Positions 36,818-46,098 of a DNA stretch of 64,000 nucleotides are shown one piece after another. The position numbers and the translations under genes were made by a program. How positions within the stretch are numbered: the stretch's first letter is position 1; each line of letters opens with the position of its first letter. This DNA is from Sphingopyxis fribergensis (lineage in GTDB: Bacteria; Pseudomonadota; Alphaproteobacteria; Sphingomonadales; Sphingomonadaceae): the NCBI RefSeq assembly GCF_000803645.1, contig NZ_CP009122.1, positions 4,502,501 through 4,566,500 of the forward strand. The letters are read 5' to 3'. The notes beneath the pieces are model-generated. The model saw only the letters and a list, made by a program, of their open reading frames with translations. It made no database searches and was not told the origin of the DNA.

Positions 36818-37153
36818 ATAGGGCGTGGGTTGGAGAGGCAGCAGCCATGCGCCTGGCCAAGTCATAGGAGGCGGCGAGACCGCTGCCCGAAACCTGTCAT
36901 GCAGGGATGCCACACTGAGGCAGCAGCAACGCATCTGTGTCAATTGTTCTGATATTTATCGACCTCCGAGCCAAGCCGACATCCCCGCAAATTGGGAAGT
37001 CGTTCCGTCTCGGCGATTTTGGGGCATCACCGCCTGTGCCAAGCCTGCTTTGCACGTAAACTGAGAAATGGAGTGTAGATCATCACCCAAGCCTGACCAT
37101 GCAATAATTGCGGTCATCTCATTGCGTTGAAACGGGAAACATAGATTCGAGCG

Positions 37154-37181
37154 GGGTCCCGATCGGCACCGATCGGGACCC
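37154..37181. repeat. Perfect 13-bp-arm palindrome
   Basis: GGGTCCCGATCGG and its reverse complement separated by CA. Shares the CCCGATCGGGA core with the palindrome at 37290-37313. Confidence 0.7.
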
Positions 37182-37266
37182 GCCCAACGCCAAAATTCCG
37201 ACGAAACTCAACGATTTGGGCTTGAAAGGCAGGGGCGTCCGGTTAGTCGCTGATCGACAATCTGAC

Positions 37267-37286
37267 CCGGCAGAATATCTTGCCGG
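37267..37286. repeat. Inverted repeat
   Basis: CCGGCA-8 nt-TGCCGG; the central AGAATATCTT is almost self-complementary, extending the pairing. Confidence 0.5.
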
Positions 37287-37289
37287 ACC

Positions 37290-37313
37290 GGCCTGCCCCG
37301 ATCGGGACAGGCC
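37290..37313. repeat. Imperfect 24-bp palindrome with CCCGATCGGG core
   Basis: Outer arms GGCCTG/CAGGCC, one mismatch, then CCCGATCGGG. Confidence 0.6.
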
Positions 37314-37461
37314 AAGCCGGAAACTAACGCCAACTCCGGACCACCAAGCCCAAACACTTCAGATCCTCGATCACGATCGTGTCACTTGGATCGACCCGCA
37401 TTTCAGATCCCCCGTCGTGGGTGGTGGTGCCGATCACCAGCCGGCTGAGAACCCACATTCC

Positions 37462-37490
37462 CGTCGTCCCGGACTTGATCCGGGACGACG
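37462..37490. repeat. REP-like hairpin downstream of the efflux operon
   Basis: Perfect 12-bp arms CGTCGTCCCGGA/TCCGGGACGACG with loop CTTGA, 19 bp after the outer-membrane factor stop. This form is a common dispersed hairpin in sphingomonad genomes and may also act as a terminator. Confidence 0.65.
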
Positions 37491-37508
37491 CCGGGTTCTG
37501 CTTTCACC

Positions 37509-38951
37509 TCACGGCGCGGTGCCGGCCGCCTGCGTTTCCTCCAGTCCGCCGCCCAGCGAGCGGTAGAGTTCGACCAGGTTGCTGGCTTGGGCCAGACGGG
37601 TCGTCACCAGTTGCTGCTGCGCCGCGTAGGAAGTTCGTTGCGCATCCAGAGTGGTGAGGAACGAATCCACGCCCGAACGGAAGCGAGCATCGGAGAGCCG
37701 CGCGGCCACGCCCGCCGATTCCGCGCGGGCGGTCTGGGCGCGCACCTGGTCGCCGATCTTGCCGCGTTGGGCCAGCGCATCGGCCACTTCGCGGAACGCG
37801 ATCTGGATGGTCTTCTCGTAAGTGGCGACGGCGGCCTGCTGCGATGCCTTGGCATATTGCAGGTTGCCGCTGCGGCGGCCGAAGTCGAACAGCGGCAGCG
37901 AGGCGCTGGGGCCGGCGCTGTAGGTGTAGCTGCCATCCTTGAACAGGCCCGACAAGGCGCTGCTGAGCGTGCCGATCGTGCCCGTCAGCGAGATCGCTGG
38001 GAAGAACGCCGCGCGCGCCGCACCGATATTGGCGTTCTCAGCGATCAGCAGGTGTTCGGCGCGCAGCACGTCGGGACGGCGCAGCAGCACGTCGGAGCCG
38101 ACATCGCCGGGCAGCGCGTCGCGGGTCGCGGGCTCGGCGGCAAGGCTGGAGGGCAGCTGCGCCTGAGGCACAGTGGTGCCAACCAGCAGGTTGAGCGCGT
38201 TCTGGTCCAGCGCCACAGCGGCCTCCAGCGCCGCGATGTCGCTCACCGCACCCTGATAGTTGGTATCGGCCTGACGCACTTCCAGTTCGGAGCCGATGCC
38301 GACGCGGAACTGCTCGCGGGTGAGGCGCAACGTCTCCTCGAACGCGCCCAGGGTCTGGCGCGAGAGGCGCAGCTGTTCCTGGTCCGAGGCCATCGTCAGC
38401 CAGGCGGTGGCGATCTCGGCGATCAGGCTGATGCGGGTGGAGCGCTGCGCCTCCTCGCTGGCGAAAACCTGCTCCTGCGCTGCGCGCGACAGATTGCGCA
38501 CCCGGCCGAACAGGTCCAGCTCGAACGCCGAGAGGCCGGCGGTGGCCTGGTAGACCTCGATGTCCTGCGAGGCTCCCGTGCCAGTACCGCCCGCCGCGCC
38601 CATGTTGTTGTTGGTATAGTTCGCGGAGCCGCTGGCGTTGATCGTCGGCAGCAGGTCGGCGCGCTGCACCTTGAGCTGCGCGCGGGCCTGCAGCACGTTG
38701 GCCGCCGCCACCCGCAGGTCACGGTTGTTGGCGAGCCCCGCCTCGATCACCTGCTGCAGGCGGGGATCGAGGAAAAAGTCGCGCCAGCCGATCCGCGAGA
38801 CGTCCACCGCGTCGGTGGCGGCGGCCGGGTAAACCCCGCCTTGCGGCAGCGTCGCCGGGATAGCCCCGGTGGGTCGTTCGTAATTGGGCGCCAGATTGCA
38901 GCCGGCGAGCAGCGCAGTGCTGGTGATCAGGGCGATGAGCGACTTGGTCAT
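37509..38951 (-). CDS. RND efflux outer-membrane factor (NodT/OprM family lipoprotein)
   Basis: 480 residues from ATG 38951, which overlaps the pump stop (ATGA); the frame stays open much further upstream only by chance. A lipoprotein signal (TKSLIALITSTALLAGC) gives Cys18 after cleavage. The body has the duplicated OEP pattern (RDLRVAAANVLQARAQLK ... and DVGSDVLLRRPDVLRAEHLL, the latter typical of NodT-type proteins; FFPAISLTGTIG). It forms the trimeric outer-membrane channel for the adjoining pump. Last gene of a three-gene operon. Confidence 0.9.
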   Translation of the reverse strand: MTKSLIALITSTALLAGCNLAPNYERPTGAIPATLPQGGVYPAAATDAVDVSRIGWRDFFLDPRLQQVIEAGLANNRDLRVAAANVLQARAQLKVQRADLLPTINASGSANYTNNNMGAAGGTGTGASQDIEVYQATAGLSAFELDLFGRVRNLSRAAQEQVFASEEAQRSTRISLIAEIATAWLTMASDQEQLRLSRQTLGAFEETLRLTREQFRVGIGSELEVRQADTNYQGAVSDIAALEAAVALDQNALNLLVGTTVPQAQLPSSLAAEPATRDALPGDVGSDVLLRRPDVLRAEHLLIAENANIGAARAAFFPAISLTGTIGTLSSALSGLFKDGSYTYSAGPSASLPLFDFGRRSGNLQYAKASQQAAVATYEKTIQIAFREVADALAQRGKIGDQVRAQTARAESAGVAARLSDARFRSGVDSFLTTLDAQRTSYAAQQQLVTTRLAQASNLVELYRSLGGGLEETQAAGTAP

Positions 38952-41900
38952 TTTGAGGATCCCTGCAGCGTGGTGCCGTCGTCGGTGGTGTGGCCCTTGT
39001 CCCCGGACGAGGTGTCGTCCTGCGGCGTCGCCCGGTCGTCCTGCCCGTGCTTGAACAGGCGGCAGACGACCACGAAGAACATCGGCACGAAGAAGATCGC
39101 GAAGACCGTCGCCGAGAGCATGCCGCCCACGACCGCGCGGCCGATGGCGTTCTGCCCGCCCGCGCCTGCTCCGTTCGACACCGCCAGCGGCAGCACGCCG
39201 AACACGAAAGCGAGCGAGGTCATCAGGATCGGACGCAGGCGCAGCCTGGCCGCCTCCATCGCCGCGTCGAAGGCGTTCATTCCCGCCTGCACGCGCTCCT
39301 CGGCGAATTCCACGATCAGGATCGCGTTCTTGGCCGAGACGCCGATCGTGGTGATCAGGCCCACCTGCAGGTAGATGTCGCTGTTGAGCCCGGTGATCCA
39401 CGCCGCGAATACCGCGCCGATGACGCCGAGCGGCACCACCAGCAGCACCGAGATCGGCACCGACCAGCTTTCGTACAGCGCGGCAAGGCACAGGAACACG
39501 ACAAACAGCGACAGGGCGTAGAGCGCGGGCGCCTGGCCGCCGCTGAGGCGTTCCTCGTAGGACAGGCCGGTCCATTCCAGCGCCGTGCCCGGGGGCAGCT
39601 TACCATGCATCTCGGTGATCGCGGTCATCGCGCCGCCGGTGCTCAGGCCCTCGCCCGGCGCACCCTGGAGCTGCATCGCCGGACGCCCCTTGTAACGCGT
39701 CAGGATGACCGGCGAGGTCTTCCACGACAGGGTCGAGAAGGCACCGTACGGTGCCATTTCACCATTGGTGCCGCGAACATAGAAGTTTTCGAGATCCTCC
39801 GGCACCTGGCGGAACTGCTCGTCCGCCTGGAGGTAGACCCGCTTGGTGCGGCCCCGATCGAGGAAATCGTTGACGTAGGCACTGCCCCAGGCCCCCGAGA
39901 TTTCCGAGTTGATCGCACTGAGGTCGAGGCCGAGCGCGCTCGCCTTGTCCTGGTCGATCTTGATCTGCAGCTGCGGTGCGTCCTCCAGGCTGACCGGGCG
40001 GACCTGTGCAACGCGCTTGTCGCCTCCGGCGATGCCCAGCAACTGGTTACGCGCGGCGAGCAGCTTCTCGTGGCCCATGTTGGTCTCGTCGACTAACCAC
40101 AGGTCGAAGCCGGTGGCGTTGCCCAGTTCCGGGACGGCGGGTGGCACGAGCGCGAAGATCATCGCGTCACGGTACTTTGCGAAAGTACCCATGGAGCGTC
40201 CCGCGATGGCGGCGGCCTTGTTTTCCGCGCCGCCGCGCTCGGCCCAATCCTTCAGCTTGACGAAGGCCAAGCCGGCGCTCTGCCCCTGGCCGTTGAACGA
40301 GAAACCGCTGACCGTGAAGACGGATTCGACGTTGGCTTTCTCATCCTTGAGGAAGTGGTCGTTCACGACGTCCAGCGCCTTCTGAGTCCGGGGCAGCGTG
40401 CCGCCCGGAGGTCCCTGGACCAGCGCGATCATCATGCCCTGGTCTTCTTCGGGCAGGAAGCCGCCGGGCAGGCGCGTGAACAGCAGCGCCATGATGCCGA
40501 AGATCAGCAGGTAGACTACGCTGGAGCGCTTCCAGCTGCGGGCCGTGGTGCGAACGCCCTTTTCGTACTTTTCCGTACCCCGGTCGAACTTGTCGTTGAA
40601 CCAGCGGAAGAAGCGCGCGAGCGGGCCCTGACCCTGGCCCTGCCTGGGGTCGTGCGGCTTGAGGATGGTGGCGCACAATGCCGGCGTGAGCACCAGCGCG
40701 ACGATCACCGACAGCGCCATTGAGGAAACGATGGTGACCGAGAACTGGCGATAGATGACGCCGGTCGAGCCGCCGAAGAACGCCATCGGCAGGAACACCG
40801 CCGAAAGCACCATGCCGATGCCGATCAGCGCGCCGCTGATCTCGTCCATAGATTTGCGCGCCGCTTCGCGTGGCGACAAGTGCTCGGTCTGGATCAGACG
40901 CTCGACATTCTCGACGACGACGATCGCGTCGTCGACGAGCAGACCGATCGCCAGCACCATGCCGAACAAGGTCAACGTGTTGATCGAATATCCCAGCATC
41001 GACATGATGCCGAAGGTGCCAAGCAGCACGACTGGAACCGCGATCGTCGGGATAATCGTGGCGCGCCAGTTCTGCAGAAACAGGAACATCACGAGGAAGA
41101 CGAGCACGATCGCCTCGATCAGGGTGTGCACCACCTGTTCTACCGAGAGGCGTACGAACGGGGTGGTGTCGTATGGAAAGGCAACCTTGACGTCGGCGGG
41201 GAAGCCCTTGGCGATCGTCTGCACTTCGGCCTTGACCGCGTCGACCGTGTCGAGCGCATTGGCGCCCGAAGCCAGCTTGACGCCGAAACCGGAGGCCGGC
41301 TTGCCATTGTACTTGGTCTCGAAGCCGTAGATTTCCGAGCCTAACTCGACCCGCGCCACGTCGCGCAGGCGCACGACTGCGCCGCTGGTTCCGGTACGCA
41401 GGCGGATGTTGCCGAATTCCTCTGGCGTCTGCAGGCGCGACTGGACCGACACGGTGACGTTGAGCTGCTGTTCCTTGCTGGACGGCAGCTGGCCCAGCTG
41501 GCCCGCCGAAACCTGCGCGTTCTGCGCCGAGACGGCCGCGGTGATATCGGCGATCGTCATGTTGTAGCTGCGCAGCTTGAGCGGATCGACCCAGATGCGC
41601 ATCGCGTACTGGGTGCCGAAGATTTGCAGCTCGCCCACGCCGTTGATGCGGCTGACGGGATCCTGGATCTGGCTGACGATGTAGTCCGAAAGATCGGTGG
41701 CTGAGTGGCTGCCGTCCTCGGAATAGATCGCGGCGATGACCAGGAAGCTCGCCGCCGACTTCTGGACCTGCACGCCCTGGCGCTGGACTTCCTGCGGCAG
41801 GAGCGAGGTCGCCGCCTGCAGCTTGTTCTGCACCTGGACCTGGGCGATGTCGGGATCGGTGCCCTGCTCGAAGGTCAGGGTGATGGTGACGTTGCCGGCC

Positions 41901-42151
41901 GACGAGGACGAGGCCGAGAAGTAGCGCAGATTGTCGATGCCCTTCAGCTGCTGCTCGATGATCTGCGTCGTCGTGCGCTCAAGCGTCTCGGCGTCGGCGC
42001 CTGGATAGGTCGCGGCGATGGTGACGGTGGGCGGCGCGATTTGCGGGAACTGCGCGATCGGCAGACTGCGGATCGCGATCACGCCGAACATCATCAGGAC
42101 GATGGCGATGACCCATGCGAAGATGGGCCTGTCGATGAAATAGCGGGACAT
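38948..42151 (-). CDS. RND efflux pump permease, HAE1 (AcrB/MexB) family
   Basis: 1,067 residues, usual size for the family. It begins MSRYFIDRPIFAWVIAIVLM, with the conserved periplasmic start (LPIAQFPQIAPPTVTIAATY PG). The proton-relay Asp pair is in GLLVDDAIVVVENVERL (about 407-408), and the second half repeats the TM block (VVPLGVIGAVFAAWITGL; SAKNAILIVEFAEE). The protein exports amphiphilic drugs, solvents or detergents with the adjoining adaptor and channel. The start is 6 bp after the adaptor stop and the stop overlaps the channel start, so the three genes are tightly coupled. Confidence 0.95.
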   Translation of the reverse strand: MSRYFIDRPIFAWVIAIVLMMFGVIAIRSLPIAQFPQIAPPTVTIAATYPGADAETLERTTTQIIEQQLKGIDNLRYFSASSSSAGNVTITLTFEQGTDPDIAQVQVQNKLQAATSLLPQEVQRQGVQVQKSAASFLVIAAIYSEDGSHSATDLSDYIVSQIQDPVSRINGVGELQIFGTQYAMRIWVDPLKLRSYNMTIADITAAVSAQNAQVSAGQLGQLPSSKEQQLNVTVSVQSRLQTPEEFGNIRLRTGTSGAVVRLRDVARVELGSEIYGFETKYNGKPASGFGVKLASGANALDTVDAVKAEVQTIAKGFPADVKVAFPYDTTPFVRLSVEQVVHTLIEAIVLVFLVMFLFLQNWRATIIPTIAVPVVLLGTFGIMSMLGYSINTLTLFGMVLAIGLLVDDAIVVVENVERLIQTEHLSPREAARKSMDEISGALIGIGMVLSAVFLPMAFFGGSTGVIYRQFSVTIVSSMALSVIVALVLTPALCATILKPHDPRQGQGQGPLARFFRWFNDKFDRGTEKYEKGVRTTARSWKRSSVVYLLIFGIMALLFTRLPGGFLPEEDQGMMIALVQGPPGGTLPRTQKALDVVNDHFLKDEKANVESVFTVSGFSFNGQGQSAGLAFVKLKDWAERGGAENKAAAIAGRSMGTFAKYRDAMIFALVPPAVPELGNATGFDLWLVDETNMGHEKLLAARNQLLGIAGGDKRVAQVRPVSLEDAPQLQIKIDQDKASALGLDLSAINSEISGAWGSAYVNDFLDRGRTKRVYLQADEQFRQVPEDLENFYVRGTNGEMAPYGAFSTLSWKTSPVILTRYKGRPAMQLQGAPGEGLSTGGAMTAITEMHGKLPPGTALEWTGLSYEERLSGGQAPALYALSLFVVFLCLAALYESWSVPISVLLVVPLGVIGAVFAAWITGLNSDIYLQVGLITTIGVSAKNAILIVEFAEERVQAGMNAFDAAMEAARLRLRPILMTSLAFVFGVLPLAVSNGAGAGGQNAIGRAVVGGMLSATVFAIFFVPMFFVVVCRLFKHGQDDRATPQDDTSSGDKGHTTDDGTTLQGSSK

Positions 42152-42157
42152 GATAGG

Positions 42158-43318
42158 TTACTTCCCCTGGCCCGGCTGCTGCGGCTGGCCGGCGCGCGCG
42201 CCCTGCGCGGCACCTGCCGGCACCGCCTTGACCACCACGCCCGGGCGCAGCATCTGTGCGCCGTCGACGACTACCTTGTCGCCCGGCTTCAGGCCCGCGG
42301 TGACGAGCCAGTTGGTCCCGACCGTGCGCGGCGCGTTGAGCTTGCGCATCTCGATCTTGTTCTGCGCGCCGACCACGAGAACCGTGGCGCTGCCCTTCTC
42401 GTCGCGCGAGACGGCGCCCTGCGGCACAAGGATGCCGTTGCTGCGGGTGCCCTCCACCATTTCGGCGCGCACGTACATGCCGGGCAGCAGCAGGCCACCC
42501 TTGTTCGGGAACTGAGCGCGGACGACTTGGCTGCCGGTGCTCGGATCCACGGTCACGTCGGTGAACTTGAGTACGCCTTCTTCGGCGAAGGCGCTGCCGT
42601 CCTCCAGCTTGAGCCGCACCCGCGCGGCCCCGCCTTCGCGCGAAAGCTCGCCCGAGAGGAGTTGCTGACGCAGCCGCAGCACGTCTGCGCTCGACTGCTG
42701 GATATCGACGAAGATCGGGTCGATGCGCTGGATCGTGGTCAGCGGATCGGCCTGCGAAGCCGACACCAGGGCGCCGGTGGTATAAGTCGAACGCCCGATC
42801 CGGCCGGAGATCGGCGCGCGAATCGTGGTACGGCCCAGATCGATCTGGGCGGAACGCAGCGCCGCTTCCTGCGCCGCCACGTCGGCCCGCGCCTGCTGGG
42901 CGGCGGCGACCGCGTTCTCTGCTTCCTGGCGCGAGATGGCGTTGATCTTGACCAGTTCGCCATAGCGCCGCGCCAGCGCCGCCGTGGAGGCGATCGCCGC
43001 GCGCGAGCGGCCAAGCGCCGCGCGTGCGCTGGCGACCTGTGCCTCGTAGGGCGCGGGATCGATGCGATAGAGCGCCTGCCCCGCCTGTACCTGATCGCCT
43101 TCGGTGAACAATCGCTGCAGGATCAACCCGTTGACCTGCGGGCGCACATCCGAAGTCTCATAGGCGCTGGTGCGGCCAGGCAGCTCGGAGCTGAGCACGA
43201 CCGCTTCCGCGCGCACCGTCACGACTCCGACTTCGGGGTGACCGGCAGGCGCGCCCTGCTCGCCGCCGCCGCCGCAGGCGGACAGGAGAAGCGCCAGGGT
43301 CGGGGTGATCTTTTTCAT
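42158..43318 (-). CDS. RND efflux periplasmic adaptor (MFP) lipoprotein
   Basis: 386 residues from ATG 43318 (a frame start at 43333 is less likely). A lipoprotein signal (KKITPTLALLLSACGGGG) anchors it to the inner membrane. The barrel-sandwich/lipoyl parts (VRPQVNGLILQRLFTEGDQV, then RIDPAPYEAQVASARA; TTIRAPISGRIGRS) flank an alpha-helical hairpin, and a beta-barrel domain follows (DPIFVDIQQSSADVLRLR; DVTVDPSTGSQVVRAQFPN). First gene of the efflux operon. A TetR-type operator lies 30-45 bp upstream of its start. Confidence 0.93.
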   Translation of the reverse strand: MKKITPTLALLLSACGGGGEQGAPAGHPEVGVVTVRAEAVVLSSELPGRTSAYETSDVRPQVNGLILQRLFTEGDQVQAGQALYRIDPAPYEAQVASARAALGRSRAAIASTAALARRYGELVKINAISRQEAENAVAAAQQARADVAAQEAALRSAQIDLGRTTIRAPISGRIGRSTYTTGALVSASQADPLTTIQRIDPIFVDIQQSSADVLRLRQQLLSGELSREGGAARVRLKLEDGSAFAEEGVLKFTDVTVDPSTGSQVVRAQFPNKGGLLLPGMYVRAEMVEGTRSNGILVPQGAVSRDEKGSATVLVVGAQNKIEMRKLNAPRTVGTNWLVTAGLKPGDKVVVDGAQMLRPGVVVKAVPAGAAQGARAGQPQQPGQGK

Positions 43319-43347
43319 GGAGAATGTCCGCAAAGAGAGTTAATAGT

Positions 43348-43363
43348 GAGTGAGCGCTCACTC
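43348..43363. promoter_or_regulatory. TetR-type operator of the efflux operon
   Basis: Perfect 16-bp palindrome GAGTGAGCGCTCACTC between the divergent adaptor and TetR genes, with another GAGCGCTC at 43371-43378. The core TGAGCGCTCA recurs in the 38-bp palindrome at 49957-49994. Confidence 0.7.
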
Positions 43364-43435
43364 CTGATTCGAGCGCTCTTTATTGCGCCGCAACATCGAT
43401 TGCAAGCCGGGACATTGACTACCAGCGATAGAATA

Positions 43436-44022
43436 ATGGAAAAGCGCCGGACGATCCGGTCAGCCGAACGGCGGCGACAGCTCCTCGAAACTGCGAGAAC
43501 GCTCTTCGTTGAAGGAGGACCGGAATGGCCCAGATCGCCAGTGCTTCGGGTATCGCTATCGGGCAGAACTATCGCGATTTCGCCAACAAGGAAGCGATCA
43601 TCGCCGCCATCTGCGAAGCAGACCTTGGGGGGTGGCTCGAAGAGGAGAAGCTGGAGGCTGCGGTCGCAGCAGGCGACCGTGACGCAATTCTCGGCTGGAT
43701 CGAAAAGATCGCCACCGACACGCCGACAAGGGAAGACCGCCGCCTGATGTGCGAGCTTCTGGCCGAAGTGGGCCGCAATCCGATCATCGCCGAGATCAAC
43801 CGCAACGTCGACGCACGCCTGCGGGCCAGCCTCGAGGCGGCGCTCGTCTCGCTGGCGCCCGTCACTTCCGGCCAGTGCCGCGCTACGATCACGGACTTCA
43901 TTATCTCGCTGTCCTGGGGCATGGTCGCCGGGATGGAACTTTACCCCTTTCGCGAGCACGGCACGCTGCGCTGCTACGTCGGCTCTCTGCTCCAGCGCGA
44001 GGTATCCGCCCTGGCCAATTGA
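43436..44022 (+). pseudogene. TetR-family repressor of the efflux pump, disrupted in the DNA-binding domain
   Basis: An ATG at 43436 starts a normal TetR N-terminus (EKRRTIRSAERRRQLLETAR, then TLFVEGG). The rest (MAQIASASGIAIGQNYRDFA ... through a C-terminal ligand domain ending 44022) is in another frame that opens at ATG 43525. Between FVEGG and MAQIA only 5 nt remain where homologues have about four codons, so bases are missing and the frame is shifted inside the helix-turn-helix. The second frame has GGAGG at good spacing to its ATG and could give a 165-residue protein lacking helix 1, unlikely to bind DNA. Divergent from the efflux operon, with the palindromic operator between. Confidence 0.7.
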
Positions 44023-44179
44023 ACAGGTTCACGCGATCTCGCATCCGCACAAGAAACGTCCCGTTTTTCGTGAGTTTGGCCCGTCGCTGCAATCGTGCGG
44101 CAACGCTGGACATTGTCCGGCAGTTATATCATCCTGAACCACTGCCAGGCCGAGGATACGGTCGTTCCAGAGGATGAGA

Positions 44180-44449
44180 ATGATGATCGGACACAGTGAA
44201 GTGGATCCGGGCGACAAGGCGATGATTCTGCTGCAGAGCCTGATCTGCTACCTGCGGGAAAAGAACGTCCTGTCGCGCGCCGATATCGAGGAACTGCGTG
44301 AGCGCGTGGAAGCGCGAATTCCCGAAACCGAAGCCAGCCTCCCCTGCGTCGCCTCCCTAGCCGCAGCGGCGGCGGCCACGGAAATGCGCGAACTCGATGC
44401 CTATTGCGGTAAAAAATATGGCGGCAAACACCGCCGCCGGGCGAACTGA
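44180..44449 (+). CDS. Hypothetical small protein
   Basis: 89 residues from ATG 44180 (GAGGA upstream); ATGs at 44174 and 44183 are alternatives. It begins with an amphipathic region (DKAMILLQSLICYLREKNVL, then SRADIEELRERVEARI) and ends in a basic tail (YCGKKYGGKHRRRAN). I do not recognise a family. It lies between two damaged TetR genes in the same orientation. Confidence 0.5.
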   Translation: MMIGHSEVDPGDKAMILLQSLICYLREKNVLSRADIEELRERVEARIPETEASLPCVASLAAAAAATEMRELDAYCGKKYGGKHRRRAN

Positions 44450-44629
44450 ACCTGCCCGCGCCACCCCTCCGGCTGAGGAACTACGATCGGCGGCGTGCCC
44501 GGGTCGGCTGCGAATCGGCGGAACGAGGTCACGAGGACCTCGCCGGTTGTTGGACAGACCGCGAATTCCGCTTTATGCATTTGTCGGTAGCGATAGCATT
44601 GGGAGAAATGCTCTGCCGAAGGAATGTGG

Positions 44630-45197
44630 ATGAAACAGGCTTCAAAAGCAAGAACGCGTGGAGAGCTGCCGCGCGAAAGGATCATCTCCAGCCCGCCGAT
44701 TGTTCGGATCGAAAGGCTTCCATACCGCCACAACCGCCGAGCTCGCGACCGAGGCTTCCGTCTGCATGGGCCAGATCTACCGGCGCTTTTCGTCCAAGAG
44801 CGATATCATCCTCTCCATCGTGGAGGAGAATGCGCGTGCCCGCGTCGCGGAAATGCACGGGATATTCGATACCATTGAGCGTAATGAACGCTCAATGTTT
44901 GATGCGCTAAAGGCGATCACCGCGATCTCGCTGCAGAATGGCGACGGCGGCCTCTCCTACGAGATTCTCGCCGAGGCCTGTCGCAACGCTTCGGTTGCCG
45001 AGCGCATCGAAACCCTGTTCGCCTTCTACCGCGTGGGCGTGAGACGTCTGGTTACGCTCACGCGGCCAGACGTCTCACCTGCCGAGCGCGATACCTATGT
45101 CGACATCATGATGGCTTGCTTCATCGGACTCGGCTACCGAACTGCGGATTTGTACTCAGTCGACGTTGCACGAACCGCTGTCGCGGATTGGCGTTAG
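44630..45197 (+). pseudogene. TetR-family regulator, frameshifted near the N-terminus
   Basis: Paralogue of the intact TetR at 50201. The start ATG 44630 opens a frame reading KQASKARTRGELPRERII, matching the paralogue's ...GESPRERIVNAARRLFGSKG, but the continuation ARRLFGSKGFHTATTAELAT ... GQIYRRFSSKSDIILSIVEE to 45197 is in a different frame. About two bases are missing near 44690-44700 relative to the paralogue. Initiation at ATG 44658 would give 179 residues without most of helix 1. The C-terminus is also about 30 residues shorter than the paralogue's. An internal inverted repeat with 9-bp arms occurs at 44872-44896. Confidence 0.65.
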
Positions 45198-45292
45198 CCT
45201 CGATGTAAAGCCGTCCAGCGAGCGCCGCACCTGATTGAACGTCGGCCGCCATAGGCAGAGCTTTTCGACTCCTTCAACTGAGGAGTCGAACG

Positions 45293-45418
45293 ATGAACGA
45301 GCTTATCCAGATTGGCCCGATCAGCCCGCTGCGCCAGCGCCTGATCGACGATATGACTGAGCAGATTCCAGCCGCCGATCACTACCCTCGGCCTTTCGCG
45401 GGCGGTCTGGTTCGCTGA
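45293..45418 (+). pseudogene. N-terminal fragment of a tyrosine recombinase
   Basis: 41 codons with a good GAGGAG ribosome-binding site. The start NELIQIGPISPLRQRLIDDM is the typical N-terminus of transposon-associated tyrosine integrases that bind with a SAM-like domain. After DDMTEQ the sequence diverges and ends at TGA, so nearly the whole recombinase is missing. A scar of a lost mobile element. Confidence 0.5.
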
Positions 45419-45604
45419 GGCCCGACACGCTGAGGTGATCGGCGCTCATCGCTGGCGGTAGCACATGCCAACTGCAGCGCGACCGCGATGATCGCCTGCG
45501 ACCTTCGCCCAGCTCATGGCGCCGTAAGGCCCACGAACTGAGCCAGCGCCTCTCCCCCTATTCGACGAGGCGGCGCACAGACATCCGGTGAAGGCCCGGG
45601 ATTT

Positions 45605-45916
45605 TCATCGGGAGATCAGCAGCGGAAGGTGTGCGCCGGACAGCAAGGACCGGGTAACGCCGCCGAACAGGATTTTGGTGGTGCGCGGACGGCTATACAC
45701 GCCAACGATCACCAGATCGGCCTTGCGCGCCGCCGCCTCGCCAAGAATGGCTTCCGCGATCGGCACGCGCCCGGAGGAGGTATTCGCGATATCGACATGC
45801 GCACCGTGCCTGGAAAGGTACTCGAGAAGGTTAACGCCGGGTTCGGGCCCGAAATGATCGGGGTGCCGGTCGCTATCGGCGGTAAGGATCGTCACACGGC
45901 TAGCTGCGGCCTTCAC
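45605..45916 (-). pseudogene. C-terminal fragment of a universal stress protein
   Basis: 103 codons from a GTG. The text (RVTILTADSDRHPDHFGPEP ... ADLVIVGVYSRPRTTKILFG ... LPLLISR) aligns with the last 100 residues of the full-length USP at 47658-48512, and the N-terminal two-thirds are absent. The nucleotide-binding-type GVYSRPRTTKILFGG region remains. Likely a truncated duplicate of the neighbouring gene. Confidence 0.7.
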
Positions 45917-46098
45917 ACACGCTTACCATCCTTTCGACTCTAACGGATGAGGATCAGGCATGGTATGGACTCGGGGCTGTAAACTGGCGTCGGAAGCCGA
46001 CCCCCTTGAGCAGTCGCTGTATCGCACTGAATGAAAGTCATAATATTGAGAATCAGTGGGTTCCGGTCGCGCCGATCAACTCACGGGCCGATCCTCAA

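Larger units (their letters stand above)
36640..37508. other. Non-coding stretch with element-end block and a cluster of palindromes
   Basis: About 870 bp without a credible gene. A hairpin GGGAGC-5-GCTCCC (36666-36682) follows the tRNA 5' end. The block 36691-36817 matches the element end at 7632. Between 37154 and 37490 lie four palindromes (listed separately). Confidence 0.6.

Noticed and set aside
41705..43435. Plus-strand frame of 680 codons over the efflux genes
   Set aside because: Antisense to the pump and adaptor; only its last part (from 43436) is the real TetR N-terminus.
44872..44896. Inverted repeat with 9-bp arms (CATTGAGCG/CGCTCAATG) inside the TetR pseudogene
   Set aside because: It is within the coding region and absent from the paralogue at 50201; could be chance, though its AGCG/CGCT parts resemble the nearby operators.
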